A DNA stretch of 56,026 bases. Origin: Alphaproteobacteria bacterium. Lineage in GTDB: Bacteria > Pseudomonadota > Alphaproteobacteria > RF32 > CAG-239. Below, one piece after another: positions 45,219-53,211 of this stretch (within the stretch, counting starts at the first letter, position 1; each line of letters starts with the position of its first letter). The position numbers were made by a program, and so were the translations under genes. The notes under the pieces were generated by a model. It saw only the letters and a program-made list of their open reading frames with translations, was not told the origin of the DNA and searched no databases. The stretch spans positions 1 through 56,026 of the forward strand of contig JAGBLF010000016.1 in the NCBI GenBank assembly GCA_017635595.1. The letters are read 5' to 3'.

Positions 45219-45431
45219 ATGGCTGACATTCAAAAAGTTGCTGAGAAAATCCTCAACATCAGCGACGGAGACTTAGAGAACGTAAAACAAATTCTCAAGG
45301 AGGAATATGGAATAACACCGTTTGTTCCCGATGCCAAGCAGTCTTGCCTTCAGACATTTGTTCAACCGCCAATTAATTTTTGTCCCTTAAAAACAAAATC
45401 AACAGTTGAAACCTCAAAAAAGTCTGAATAA
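45219..45431 (+). CDS. Small protein with an L7/L12-like N-terminus
   Basis: ATG 45219 gives 70 residues; an in-frame ATG at 45201 would overlap the previous gene by 14 bases. The first 36 residues (MADIQKVAEKILNISDGDL, then a KQILKEEYGITPF segment) look like the dimerisation domain of ribosomal protein L7/L12: 'MADL..', helix, 'L...LEE.YGV..', Pro. The Ala-rich hinge and the C-terminal factor-binding domain are missing. A Cys/Lys/Ser-rich tail follows. It could be an L12 mimic or a chance resemblance. It probably shares a transcript with the gene before it. Confidence 0.5.
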   Translation: MADIQKVAEKILNISDGDLENVKQILKEEYGITPFVPDAKQSCLQTFVQPPINFCPLKTKSTVETSKKSE

Positions 45432-45440
45432 ATTTTACTC

Positions 45441-45476
45441 TTAAAGCCCTTCATTTTGAAGGGCTTTAACTGTTTT
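45441..45476 (+). terminator. Intrinsic terminator
   Basis: Near-perfect 13-bp stem TTAAAGCCCTTCA/TGAAGGGCTTTAA with a TTT loop, followed by CTGTTTTT; ends the two-gene unit 44597-45431. Confidence 0.85.
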
Positions 45477-45554
45477 TAATATCGGACAATTATATATTGA
45501 CAAAAAACATGGAAAGTGTATACTGGAAACAGTTATCACATAGGAGATTCAATC

Positions 45555-47855
45555 ATGGATAAATTCGACGAAATATTTGCAAAAGTGCAACAAAGTGATG
45601 AACAAACACATCAACAGCACGAACAAAGGATTAAGGAAGCACGGCAAAAATTGCAAGAGGAAGAGCGACGCAAACAAGAAAGTGCTCGTATGAAAGAAAT
45701 GTATAAAGCCTTCTTCGAAGCTGTTAAAAAAGATGATATAGAGCAAGTCAAACAATGCTTTGATAATGGTGTTTCTCTTGATTTCACAAAAGAAAGATAT
45801 TCGTATGGTCATCCTTATGCAGCGTGTCAGGATGTTTCTTCTCCGGAAATGGCTGAACTCATCTTAAAAAATATCGATTTATCCAACAAAGATGCCCATA
45901 ATTTCGCCGAATTAATGTTTGCCAGTGCCATCAATAAAGATCATGCTCAAGTCGCTGAATTGATTGCCGTCGCCAAACGCCATGATATCTCTCTTGACCC
46001 CGCGATGCATAAAGTTAAGGAACTTTCGACAATGGAGCAATTAGCCCGAGCCGGTGTTGACATTCAGCATGCTGATTTCCGTGAGAAATTTAGTGACTTC
46101 AATAGGTTTCAAAACGGAACATGGGCCGGTCGGGATGGCGATATTTGGGTAGATCCCCAACCTGAAAGAGCCGAACAACTCAAAAAAGACTTGTTACCGA
46201 TGGTTGATAAGGCGGCCAAACTCGGTTATCAATTTTTACAAAAAGATAACGACAATTTGTATGTAAGAAGCTACGCATTCATGTTCTTAGCCAGCCTTTC
46301 TCCGGAAAAGGATAGCATATCCTCATCAGCACTCCGTTTACAGGCTGCCGAAGCCCGGAAACAACAAGATGAATATATAAAGCAACAACAAGCTGAAGAA
46401 GCTGAGCGTCAAAGGATTCAGGCTGCCGAAGAGGCTAAAAAACAACGAGAGGAAGAAGCACGTCGTCAAAAACGCGAACAAGAAGAAAAACATTGGCGAT
46501 TACAATACGATTTCCGTGAAGCCGTTGCAAAAAATAATGTATCCAAAGCAAGGGATTTGTTAAAACAAGGTGCTGATATCAGTTATCTTAATGAAGATCC
46601 TAAAAAATACGGAAGTGCGCGTGATTTGTCAGAATTAGTCCGAACGCCGGAAATGGCTGAGTTTTTGTATAAGCAACTTGATTTAACCCAGGACAATCAT
46701 CGTAAATTTGCCGAACAGATGTTAGCCTATGCCATTACGGCAGATAATGCCCCTATTGACCGATTAATCGGTTTTGCTCAGCGCCATAATATAGCATTGG
46801 AACCTGCCATGTGTGAAGCATCCGAACATCCGTATACCGCTCTTAATGTTTATGAAAAACTGACCAAGGCCGGGGTAGAACCGAAAGTATTCCGTTTTGC
46901 CGATCTTACCAATACGTATTATAAGCGGAAAAACGGTTATTGGCAACCGGGAAGAGATGATGATTATTGGCGAGGTCCGCAACCGGAAAACGCTGCTAAA
47001 ATCAAAAAGACATTAACCGAAATTTTAAAACAGGGATATCCGTTTGAATTTGGTGATGAGGGTGCCTGCTACAAATTTGCCAAAGAGCTGACTTATGAAA
47101 ATCGCTATAAAAAGATGTCGGATGCAGATAAGAAAATGATAGATGATCTGAAAAATGATAATGTCGATGACATCAGACAAGCTTTGCAAGAAGGACGCTT
47201 AAAAGATGAGATTGTCGAATACATGAGATATGTTCCGTCAGACGAGCAAAAAGGTGAATTTTTCAAACATTATATTAAAATGCTTTCGGAATATGAGAAA
47301 GAGCATAATGAACCTGCAGCATCTTTGGAACAGGCCGAAATGGCTTATATTGATAAACATCATTCCTTTTATGATTTAGCTGCAATCGCACCATTTAAAC
47401 CGGCAGGAATGCGTGAAGCAATCGGTCCTGCTTATGTTAATGATTGTTTTGCTTACGGAAATTCTAGTATCGACACAGTTCGCCAATTTCCGGCAGAATA
47501 TCGTGAAGCAATCGGTATGCATTTAGCATCAAGAGTGGATCAAATTATGAAACGTCGAGACGGTTATCATTCAGAAGAAATCAGTGCCTTAAGAACGTTA
47601 TCTGAATGTTATAGCGTTTGCGAAGGTGTCGGTAAAGAAGCTTTACGGGTATCTTTATTGAAATACCGTAGTTCCGGCACTAATGAGGAACGTCGTGAAA
47701 AAGCCGGAAAGTTTGAGGAAGCCCTGAAGAAAAGTAATCTGACTAAGAAAGAAAAGAATGATCAAACAATGAAGGCTGTATCTCAAGTTTCTTATACACC
47801 GATGTCTTCATTAAACTCTCAGCTTAGAAAATATAAGAAAGAGTTGGAAAAATAA
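45555..47855 (+). CDS. Large coiled-coil/ankyrin-like protein with internal duplication
   Basis: ATG 45555 (TAGGAG upstream) gives 766 residues, no signal peptide, no membrane helix. Layout: Gln/Glu/Lys-rich coiled coil (about 10-50); helical module 1 (about 50-235); second coiled coil (about 265-325); module 2 (about 325-535), clearly a copy of module 1; unique helical C-terminus. Each module starts with an ankyrin-like hairpin (FFEAVKKDDIEQVKQCF... and FREAVAKNNVSKARDLL...) and ends with a 'GRDGDIWVDPQPERAEQLKK' or GRDDDYWRGPQPENAAKIKK stretch. Ankyrin-type proteins in host-associated bacteria are often effectors, but no secretion signal is visible. Function unknown. Confidence 0.78.
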   Translation: MDKFDEIFAKVQQSDEQTHQQHEQRIKEARQKLQEEERRKQESARMKEMYKAFFEAVKKDDIEQVKQCFDNGVSLDFTKERYSYGHPYAACQDVSSPEMAELILKNIDLSNKDAHNFAELMFASAINKDHAQVAELIAVAKRHDISLDPAMHKVKELSTMEQLARAGVDIQHADFREKFSDFNRFQNGTWAGRDGDIWVDPQPERAEQLKKDLLPMVDKAAKLGYQFLQKDNDNLYVRSYAFMFLASLSPEKDSISSSALRLQAAEARKQQDEYIKQQQAEEAERQRIQAAEEAKKQREEEARRQKREQEEKHWRLQYDFREAVAKNNVSKARDLLKQGADISYLNEDPKKYGSARDLSELVRTPEMAEFLYKQLDLTQDNHRKFAEQMLAYAITADNAPIDRLIGFAQRHNIALEPAMCEASEHPYTALNVYEKLTKAGVEPKVFRFADLTNTYYKRKNGYWQPGRDDDYWRGPQPENAAKIKKTLTEILKQGYPFEFGDEGACYKFAKELTYENRYKKMSDADKKMIDDLKNDNVDDIRQALQEGRLKDEIVEYMRYVPSDEQKGEFFKHYIKMLSEYEKEHNEPAASLEQAEMAYIDKHHSFYDLAAIAPFKPAGMREAIGPAYVNDCFAYGNSSIDTVRQFPAEYREAIGMHLASRVDQIMKRRDGYHSEEISALRTLSECYSVCEGVGKEALRVSLLKYRSSGTNEERREKAGKFEEALKKSNLTKKEKNDQTMKAVSQVSYTPMSSLNSQLRKYKKELEK

Positions 47856-47872
47856 TCCTTATCTTCTACAAC

Positions 47873-47909
47873 AAAAAATCCGCCGGAATAATGTTTCGGC
47901 GGATTTTTT
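47873..47909. terminator. Bidirectional terminator between 45555-47855 and the OmpA-like gene
   Basis: Stem AAAAAATCCGCCG/CGGCGGATTTTTT with an 11-nt loop, between convergent genes. Confidence 0.88.
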
Positions 47910-47928
47910 ATAAGTTATAAAAGGCTTT

Positions 47929-48567
47929 TTATTGAGCATTAATCAGCATAATCTCAACACGGCGATTTTGGGCTCGGCCATCTTCCGTTGCATTAGAGGC
48001 AATCGGATTGGCCGCACCGGCACCATACGCATTCAAACGATTACCGGCAACCCCGCGCAAACCTAAATACGAAGCAACAGACTGTGCACGGCGCTGTGAC
48101 AACGGAATATTGATTTTATCATTACCCGTGCTATCGGTATAACCGATAATTTGCAAATTGGTTTTATCATATTCGTTAGCCACTAAGGCAACCGAATCCA
48201 ACACGGCATTTGCTTGTGGTAACAAGGTTGATTCGTTGGTGTTGAAAGTGATTTTGTTCGGCATAATTAAGCGAACATTATCGCCGTCACGCAAAACTTG
48301 TACACCCGTTCCGGCTAATTTTTCACGCAATTTACTGGCTTGGATATCCATATATCCGCCGGTTGCAGCCCCAGTCGCACCGCCGATACCGGCACCGATT
48401 AAAGCACCTTTTTCTCCACCAATCAGCGCACCGACGCCGGCACCGACTGCAGCACCGATACCCGTTCCCCAAGCGGTTTTAGATACTTTGCTTTCACCGG
48501 TATACGGATCAGTCGCACATGCGCTCAAAAAGCATACAGCCATCAAAGTTAATACTAATTTTTTCAT
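47929..48567 (-). CDS. OmpA-family lipoprotein with glycine-zipper segment
   Basis: ATG 48567 with AAGGAG upstream gives 212 residues; the longer frame to 48717 runs into valS. A lipoprotein signal ends in the lipobox LSAC (Cys about residue 17). A Gly-zipper stretch (about 35-72, repeated GxGxxxGAxxG) is followed by an OmpA-like peptidoglycan-binding domain (about 105-210). That domain has GYTDSTGNDKIN, LSQRRAQSVASYL, 'GAGAANPIASNATEDGRAQN' and RRVEI. It should tether the outer membrane to the wall. Lies 10 bp after valS. Confidence 0.92.
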   Translation of the reverse strand: MKKLVLTLMAVCFLSACATDPYTGESKVSKTAWGTGIGAAVGAGVGALIGGEKGALIGAGIGGATGAATGGYMDIQASKLREKLAGTGVQVLRDGDNVRLIMPNKITFNTNESTLLPQANAVLDSVALVANEYDKTNLQIIGYTDSTGNDKINIPLSQRRAQSVASYLGLRGVAGNRLNAYGAGAANPIASNATEDGRAQNRRVEIMLINAQ

Positions 48568-48577
48568 ATCAATCTCC

Positions 48578-51214
48578 TTAAAAGTTAGCAATTCTGGCCA
48601 AAGCTTCTTCAACTCTGGCTTTATTTTCCATAGCTTCGGCCTGACGGCGTTTTTCTTCGGCAACAACTGCAGCCGGGGCTTTGGCAACAAAACTTTCGTT
48701 ACCCAGTTTACGTGCATAGCCGTCGAGATTTTTGTTCAAAGCCTCCAGTTCTTTATTCAGTCTGGCGCGCTCGGCTTCGAAATCGATAACACCTTTCAGC
48801 GGAATGTATATAATAGCATCTTTACTTGATGTTTGTGCCATATCTTGAGTAATTTCTTTACCGCCCAGCGCCGAAATTTCATTCAAGCGAGCCAAAGAGC
48901 AAATCATTTTATTTTGTTTTGTAATGATTTCAATATCTGCATCTGAAGATTTAACATAAGCCGTCAACTTAGCACCGGCCGGCAAATTCATGCTTGCGCG
49001 CAATGAACGAATTGCTGAAATAAAATCAACGGTACGGTCGATTTCATATTTGTCGGCTTCTTTAATTTCTTCTGCCAAAGGCCATTCTGCCTTGATAAGT
49101 TTTATTCCGCGCGCCGTTAAATTATTCCATAATTCGGCGGTAATAAACGGCATAAACGGATGCAAAACAACCAAGATTCTGTCTAATACCCAGGCGGCAA
49201 CAGCACGGGTTTCTTTAATATCATCAGCGTTTTCGCCATAGAATACCGACTTAGTCAATTCGATATACCAATCACAGAAAGTTCCCCATGTAAACTGATA
49301 AATTGCATTAGCCGCTTCCGAAAAACGATAGTTATTCAAATTTTCGGTTACATCTTTTGTGGTTTCTTTGGCTTTGGCAATAATCCATTTATTGATTTCC
49401 AACTTGGCATTATTGACATCAAAATCTTTAACGGAATAGCACTCGTTCATTTCGCAGAAACGGGCAGCATTCCAAAGTTTGGTGGCAAAATTACGATATC
49501 CCTGAATACGCGAATCGGATAAGTTGATGTCTCGTCCCTGTGTTTCGCTGGCAGCCATAAAGAAGCGCAAAGCATCGGCACCGTATTTTTCGATTGTTTC
49601 CATAGGGTCAACCGTATTACCTTTAGATTTACTCATCTTGCGGCCCTGTTCATCACGAACCAGGCCGTGAATGTAGCACTTTTTGAACGGAACGCGCTTC
49701 ATCATATACATACTCATCATCATCATTCGGGCAACCCAGAAGAAGATAATATCAAAACCGGTTACCAAAACAGATGTCGGATAGAAAGTATCCAAATACT
49801 CGTTTTTATCCGGCCAGCCCAAAGTCGAAAATGCCCACAAACCGGATGAGAACCATGTATCCAATACATCGGTTTCGCGGCGTAATTCAACATGCTTACC
49901 ATAATATTTATCAGCTTCGGCCTGAGCTTCTTCCTCATTTTCTTCACAGAAAATTGTTTCATCCGGCCCGTACCAAATAGGCATTTGATGTCCCCACCAA
50001 AGTTGACGTGAAATGCACCACGGTTGAATATTGTTCATCCATTCGAAATAAGTTTTTTTGTAGCTTGCCGGGACAAATTCCATTTCACCGTTATCGACAA
50101 CGCGTTTGGCCTCAACAGCCAATTTCGGTGCATCAACGAACCATTGATCGGTCATGTACGGTTCGATAACAACACCGCTGCGCTCACCGTACGGAATCAC
50201 CATCGGGTGATCTTCGATTTTTTCCATCAAGCCGAGTTCGGTTAATTTTTCTATCGTTTTAACACGAGCCTCTTGAGTTGTCATACCTTCATAAGGGGTA
50301 TTTTCGTTTAAGGTGCCGTTCGGATTTAAGATATTAATCATCGGCAAATTGTGACGTTTACCGACTTCAAAGTCATTAAAGTCGTGCGCCGGTGTAATTT
50401 TAACCGCACCGGTTCCTTTTTCCGGATCGGCGTGTTCATCATCAATAATCGGAATAACGCGATTGGCAATCGGTAAAATACAGTTTTTACCGATTAAATG
50501 TGCCAATTTCGGATTATCTTTGGAAACGGCAACGGCGGTATCACCGAACATTGTTTCCGGACGGGTTGTGGCAATATGGATAAACTCATTCGGATTATCT
50601 GCCAACGGGTACTTATAGTAGTACATTTTCCCCATTGTCTCGGTCGGAACAACTTCCAAATCGGAAACGGCCGTTTCCAATTTCGGATCCCAGTTTACCA
50701 ATTTTTTGGCTTTATAAATTAAGCCATCTTTATACAGCGATACAAAAATTTTACGAACTGCACGCGATAAGCCTTCGTCCATGGTAAAGCGTTCACGGCT
50801 CCAATCGCATGAAGCCCCCAAACGGCGTAATTGTTTGCAAATCGTACCGCCGGAGTGGGCTTTCCACTTCCAAACTGTTTCAATAAACTTCTCACGTCCT
50901 AAATCATGACGGGATAAACCTTCTTTGGCCAGCTGTTTTTCAACAACCATTTGGGTCGCAATACCGGCATGGTCCGTACCCGGTTGCCATAATACCTTTT
51001 TACCCTGCATACGATTATAGCGGATTAAAATATCCTGCAAAGTATCATCCAAAGCATGCCCCATATGCAAATAGCCGGTTACGTTAGGCGGCGGAATAAC
51101 AATGGCAAAAGCATCTTTACTTGAATGCATATCCGGTTTGAAATCGCCGGAATTTTCCCAATTTTCATAAATCTTTTCTTCGAAATCTTTCGGATTATAA
51201 TTTTTCTCTAACAT
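48578..51214 (-). CDS. valS: Valyl-tRNA synthetase
   Basis: ValS charges tRNA-Val and edits mis-activated Thr. The 878-residue class I enzyme has PPPNVTGYLHMGH (HMGH at 50-53) and a CP1 editing insert. KMSKSKGN lies near residue 530. An anticodon-binding domain and a C-terminal coiled-coil arm ('FEAERARLNKELEALNKNL') follow. It is flanked by the PopZ-like gene upstream and an OmpA lipoprotein downstream. Confidence 0.97.
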   Translation of the reverse strand: MLEKNYNPKDFEEKIYENWENSGDFKPDMHSSKDAFAIVIPPPNVTGYLHMGHALDDTLQDILIRYNRMQGKKVLWQPGTDHAGIATQMVVEKQLAKEGLSRHDLGREKFIETVWKWKAHSGGTICKQLRRLGASCDWSRERFTMDEGLSRAVRKIFVSLYKDGLIYKAKKLVNWDPKLETAVSDLEVVPTETMGKMYYYKYPLADNPNEFIHIATTRPETMFGDTAVAVSKDNPKLAHLIGKNCILPIANRVIPIIDDEHADPEKGTGAVKITPAHDFNDFEVGKRHNLPMINILNPNGTLNENTPYEGMTTQEARVKTIEKLTELGLMEKIEDHPMVIPYGERSGVVIEPYMTDQWFVDAPKLAVEAKRVVDNGEMEFVPASYKKTYFEWMNNIQPWCISRQLWWGHQMPIWYGPDETIFCEENEEEAQAEADKYYGKHVELRRETDVLDTWFSSGLWAFSTLGWPDKNEYLDTFYPTSVLVTGFDIIFFWVARMMMMSMYMMKRVPFKKCYIHGLVRDEQGRKMSKSKGNTVDPMETIEKYGADALRFFMAASETQGRDINLSDSRIQGYRNFATKLWNAARFCEMNECYSVKDFDVNNAKLEINKWIIAKAKETTKDVTENLNNYRFSEAANAIYQFTWGTFCDWYIELTKSVFYGENADDIKETRAVAAWVLDRILVVLHPFMPFITAELWNNLTARGIKLIKAEWPLAEEIKEADKYEIDRTVDFISAIRSLRASMNLPAGAKLTAYVKSSDADIEIITKQNKMICSLARLNEISALGGKEITQDMAQTSSKDAIIYIPLKGVIDFEAERARLNKELEALNKNLDGYARKLGNESFVAKAPAAVVAEEKRRQAEAMENKARVEEALARIANF

Positions 51215-51278
51215 TTTATTCCCTATTTTTTATTAAATGACACGTTTAAGCATAACTCGATTGGAGGAAGAAACCTTT

Positions 51279-51590
51279 TCAGGCTTTTTTTTCTTCCTTT
51301 ACGCGCACTCGACCGTTATTAGAAAGACCATATGTCATAAAATACATTTTATATTTTTTCAGCATTTTTTTGGCGACGACATCAAAATTCCACATCCCGA
51401 GCCGATAAGGCAAATCCTCTCGGTTAACCAGCATGGATTTAGACAATTCAAAAACTTCCTCATGCTCGTAAACATGAGTTTTTTTCGGCAGAAATGATTT
51501 GAAATATTCCATCCGCTCTTTATCTATAATCGCTTTGCGAACAGATTTCAGAATATCATCAATCGGCTCATCATCTTCGATTTTATCCAT
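51279..51590 (-). CDS. Short PopZ-like (DUF2497 N-terminal) protein
   Basis: The 103-residue protein starts with DEPIDDILKSVRKAIIDKE. This matches the conserved N-terminal helix of DUF2497/PopZ ('EPSMEEILASIRRIISED'), the region by which PopZ binds its partners. A second short motif, EEVFELSKSML, parallels the 'EDVLELT' of the family. The gene sits between tolC and valS, the usual place of popZ in alphaproteobacteria. The C-terminal half (WNFDVVAKKMLKKYK..., basic end) does not resemble the oligomerisation domain of PopZ, and the proline-rich spacer is short. So it is probably a reduced or diverged pole organiser; assembly into a matrix is doubtful. No strong RBS. Confidence 0.55.
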   Translation of the reverse strand: MDKIEDDEPIDDILKSVRKAIIDKERMEYFKSFLPKKTHVYEHEEVFELSKSMLVNREDLPYRLGMWNFDVVAKKMLKKYKMYFMTYGLSNNGRVRVKEEKKA

Positions 51591-51601
51591 ACAATTATGT
51601 C

Positions 51602-51622
51602 CCGAGTTAAAACACTACTCGG
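51602..51622. repeat. Hairpin between tolC and the PopZ-like gene
   Basis: 6-bp stem CCGAGT/ACTCGG with a 9-nt loop, without a T run. Could weaken read-through from tolC or stabilise the mRNA end. Confidence 0.35.
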
Positions 51623-51664
51623 AACATAATAGCAAAACAATTTTTAATTGGCAATAGCTTAAAT

Positions 51665-53026
51665 CTATTTATCAATCGACAAACTCAGCCACTTACCTTT
51701 GGTATTTTGATAATTTGCTTCGGCATTATAATGATTAACGCGCAAATTAAGTTTTTTAGCCGTCAATTTTCCCATCGACTGCAACAATTGCAAACCGGAA
51801 ACATAGTAGTCATGGCGGGCTTTGACTTCATTTACTTGAGAAATAAGCAATGTTTGGTAAGCGTTCAAAACATCCAAAACCGTACGGTTTCCCAAAGCTT
51901 CTTCTTTTTGAGTCCCTTCCAAAGCAATAGCAGAAGCTTTAATTTGTTCTTTAATTGAGCTGATATTAGCTCGGGTTGTTTCCATCTTTTCCCAACTGCT
52001 GGTTACACCCAATTTAACACCGTCTTCAGCCGCACGCAAATGCTCTTGTGCTGCCCAGCGCTGATACTTACTTTTACGAATAGCTGCATGGGTTGCACCG
52101 CCGGTATAAAGAGGAATATTTACATCAACAACATATTCGGTACTTCGTGTCGACGGATTACGTGATGTATGTGAAGAAATCGTATTTTTGCCGCTTGATG
52201 CCGTAAAACTTACTTCCGGCAACAAGGCGCCTTTTTTACTTGTCACATTATATTTAGCCGCTTTTAAGGCTTTTTTCGCTGCTAACAAGGCATAATTATG
52301 TGTGCTTGCATAATTTAACGCATCGGCAAAATTAGTCGGGAACAAACCGGATAAGTTTTCCGGAAAACGAACGTCTTCGGCTTCTTTGCCGACAACCTCC
52401 AAATAGTTTGCTTTTGAAATAGCCAAATTCCCTTCGGCCGAAATAACATCGGATCGTGCTTGCGCATAGCTGGCACGGGATTGCGCCACATCGGTACGCG
52501 TAACCTCACCCACATTAAAACGCGCCAGAGTTTCATCAAGCTGTTTCTTTAACAAATTTTCGTTATTTTTTTGCAGCTTAACGATAGCTTCATCGCGTAC
52601 AACATCCAAATAGGCCGTTGAAGCCGCCAGCAAAATACTTTGTTCGACATCATATAAGTTATTGATTTCGGCTTTTGCCGCATTATCTGCAGATTTAACG
52701 GCGTTATATGTCTGAAAACCGTTGAAAATAGATTGTTTAACCGAGCCTCTATACCCTTTACTGTAGCCGTCAACCGTTTTATTACCGGTTGTTTTTGTAT
52801 GACTGTCGGTATAGCTGCCGCCGACACCTATGGTCGGGCGAAAGCCGGAACGTGCCGCTGCGGCATCTTCATTGGTTGCACCGCTGTTTGCTCTTTCGGC
52901 ATGCAGTGTCGGATTTGTATTATAAGCACTGCCCATTGCATCAAAAATTGTTTCGGCATTAGCTGCCGTTACCCAAAAAGTACTTATTAAACCTGTCAAT
53001 AAAAATTTATTCATATTAAGTTTCAT
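51665..53026 (-). CDS. tolC: TolC-family outer membrane efflux protein
   Basis: A trimeric outer-membrane channel for RND pumps and type I secretion. The 453-residue protein has a signal peptide (to about residue 24, AANA) and two homologous halves of long alpha-helical hairpins with beta strands. The first half has 'AMGSAYNTNPTLHAERAN' and FNGFQTYNAVKSA; the second has LYTGGATHAAI (the typical 'l(y/f)xGGxxxa' repeats) and 'EEALGNRTVLDVLNAYQ'. It is the likely partner of the RND pump at 23382-27697, although unlinked. Start at 53026 or the ATG at 53014 cannot be told apart. Confidence 0.93.
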   Translation of the reverse strand: MKLNMNKFLLTGLISTFWVTAANAETIFDAMGSAYNTNPTLHAERANSGATNEDAAAARSGFRPTIGVGGSYTDSHTKTTGNKTVDGYSKGYRGSVKQSIFNGFQTYNAVKSADNAAKAEINNLYDVEQSILLAASTAYLDVVRDEAIVKLQKNNENLLKKQLDETLARFNVGEVTRTDVAQSRASYAQARSDVISAEGNLAISKANYLEVVGKEAEDVRFPENLSGLFPTNFADALNYASTHNYALLAAKKALKAAKYNVTSKKGALLPEVSFTASSGKNTISSHTSRNPSTRSTEYVVDVNIPLYTGGATHAAIRKSKYQRWAAQEHLRAAEDGVKLGVTSSWEKMETTRANISSIKEQIKASAIALEGTQKEEALGNRTVLDVLNAYQTLLISQVNEVKARHDYYVSGLQLLQSMGKLTAKKLNLRVNHYNAEANYQNTKGKWLSLSIDK

Positions 53027-53211
53027 CTGTTTTCTCTTTCATTATTGTATCGTTATTGCTTATAATACAAAAATTGTGAAAAGTTAAATATTATATTGAA
53101 CTTATCTTCATTTAAGAATTATAATTGCTATATTGTTAAATAAATTTCAATTAATTTTATATATCTTTTGGTATAAATAGGTATGTTTAATAATAATTTA
53201 GGAGAGCTATT

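Noticed and set aside
44582..45229. 215-residue antisense ORF over the hypothetical gene at 44597
   Set aside because: Composition is His/Ile/Phe-rich and start lacks an RBS; the plus-strand frame has a normal composition, a following gene and a terminator.
48568..48717. N-terminal extension of the OmpA-like lipoprotein
   Set aside because: It lies in the 3' end of valS and would remove the lipoprotein signal from the N-terminus.
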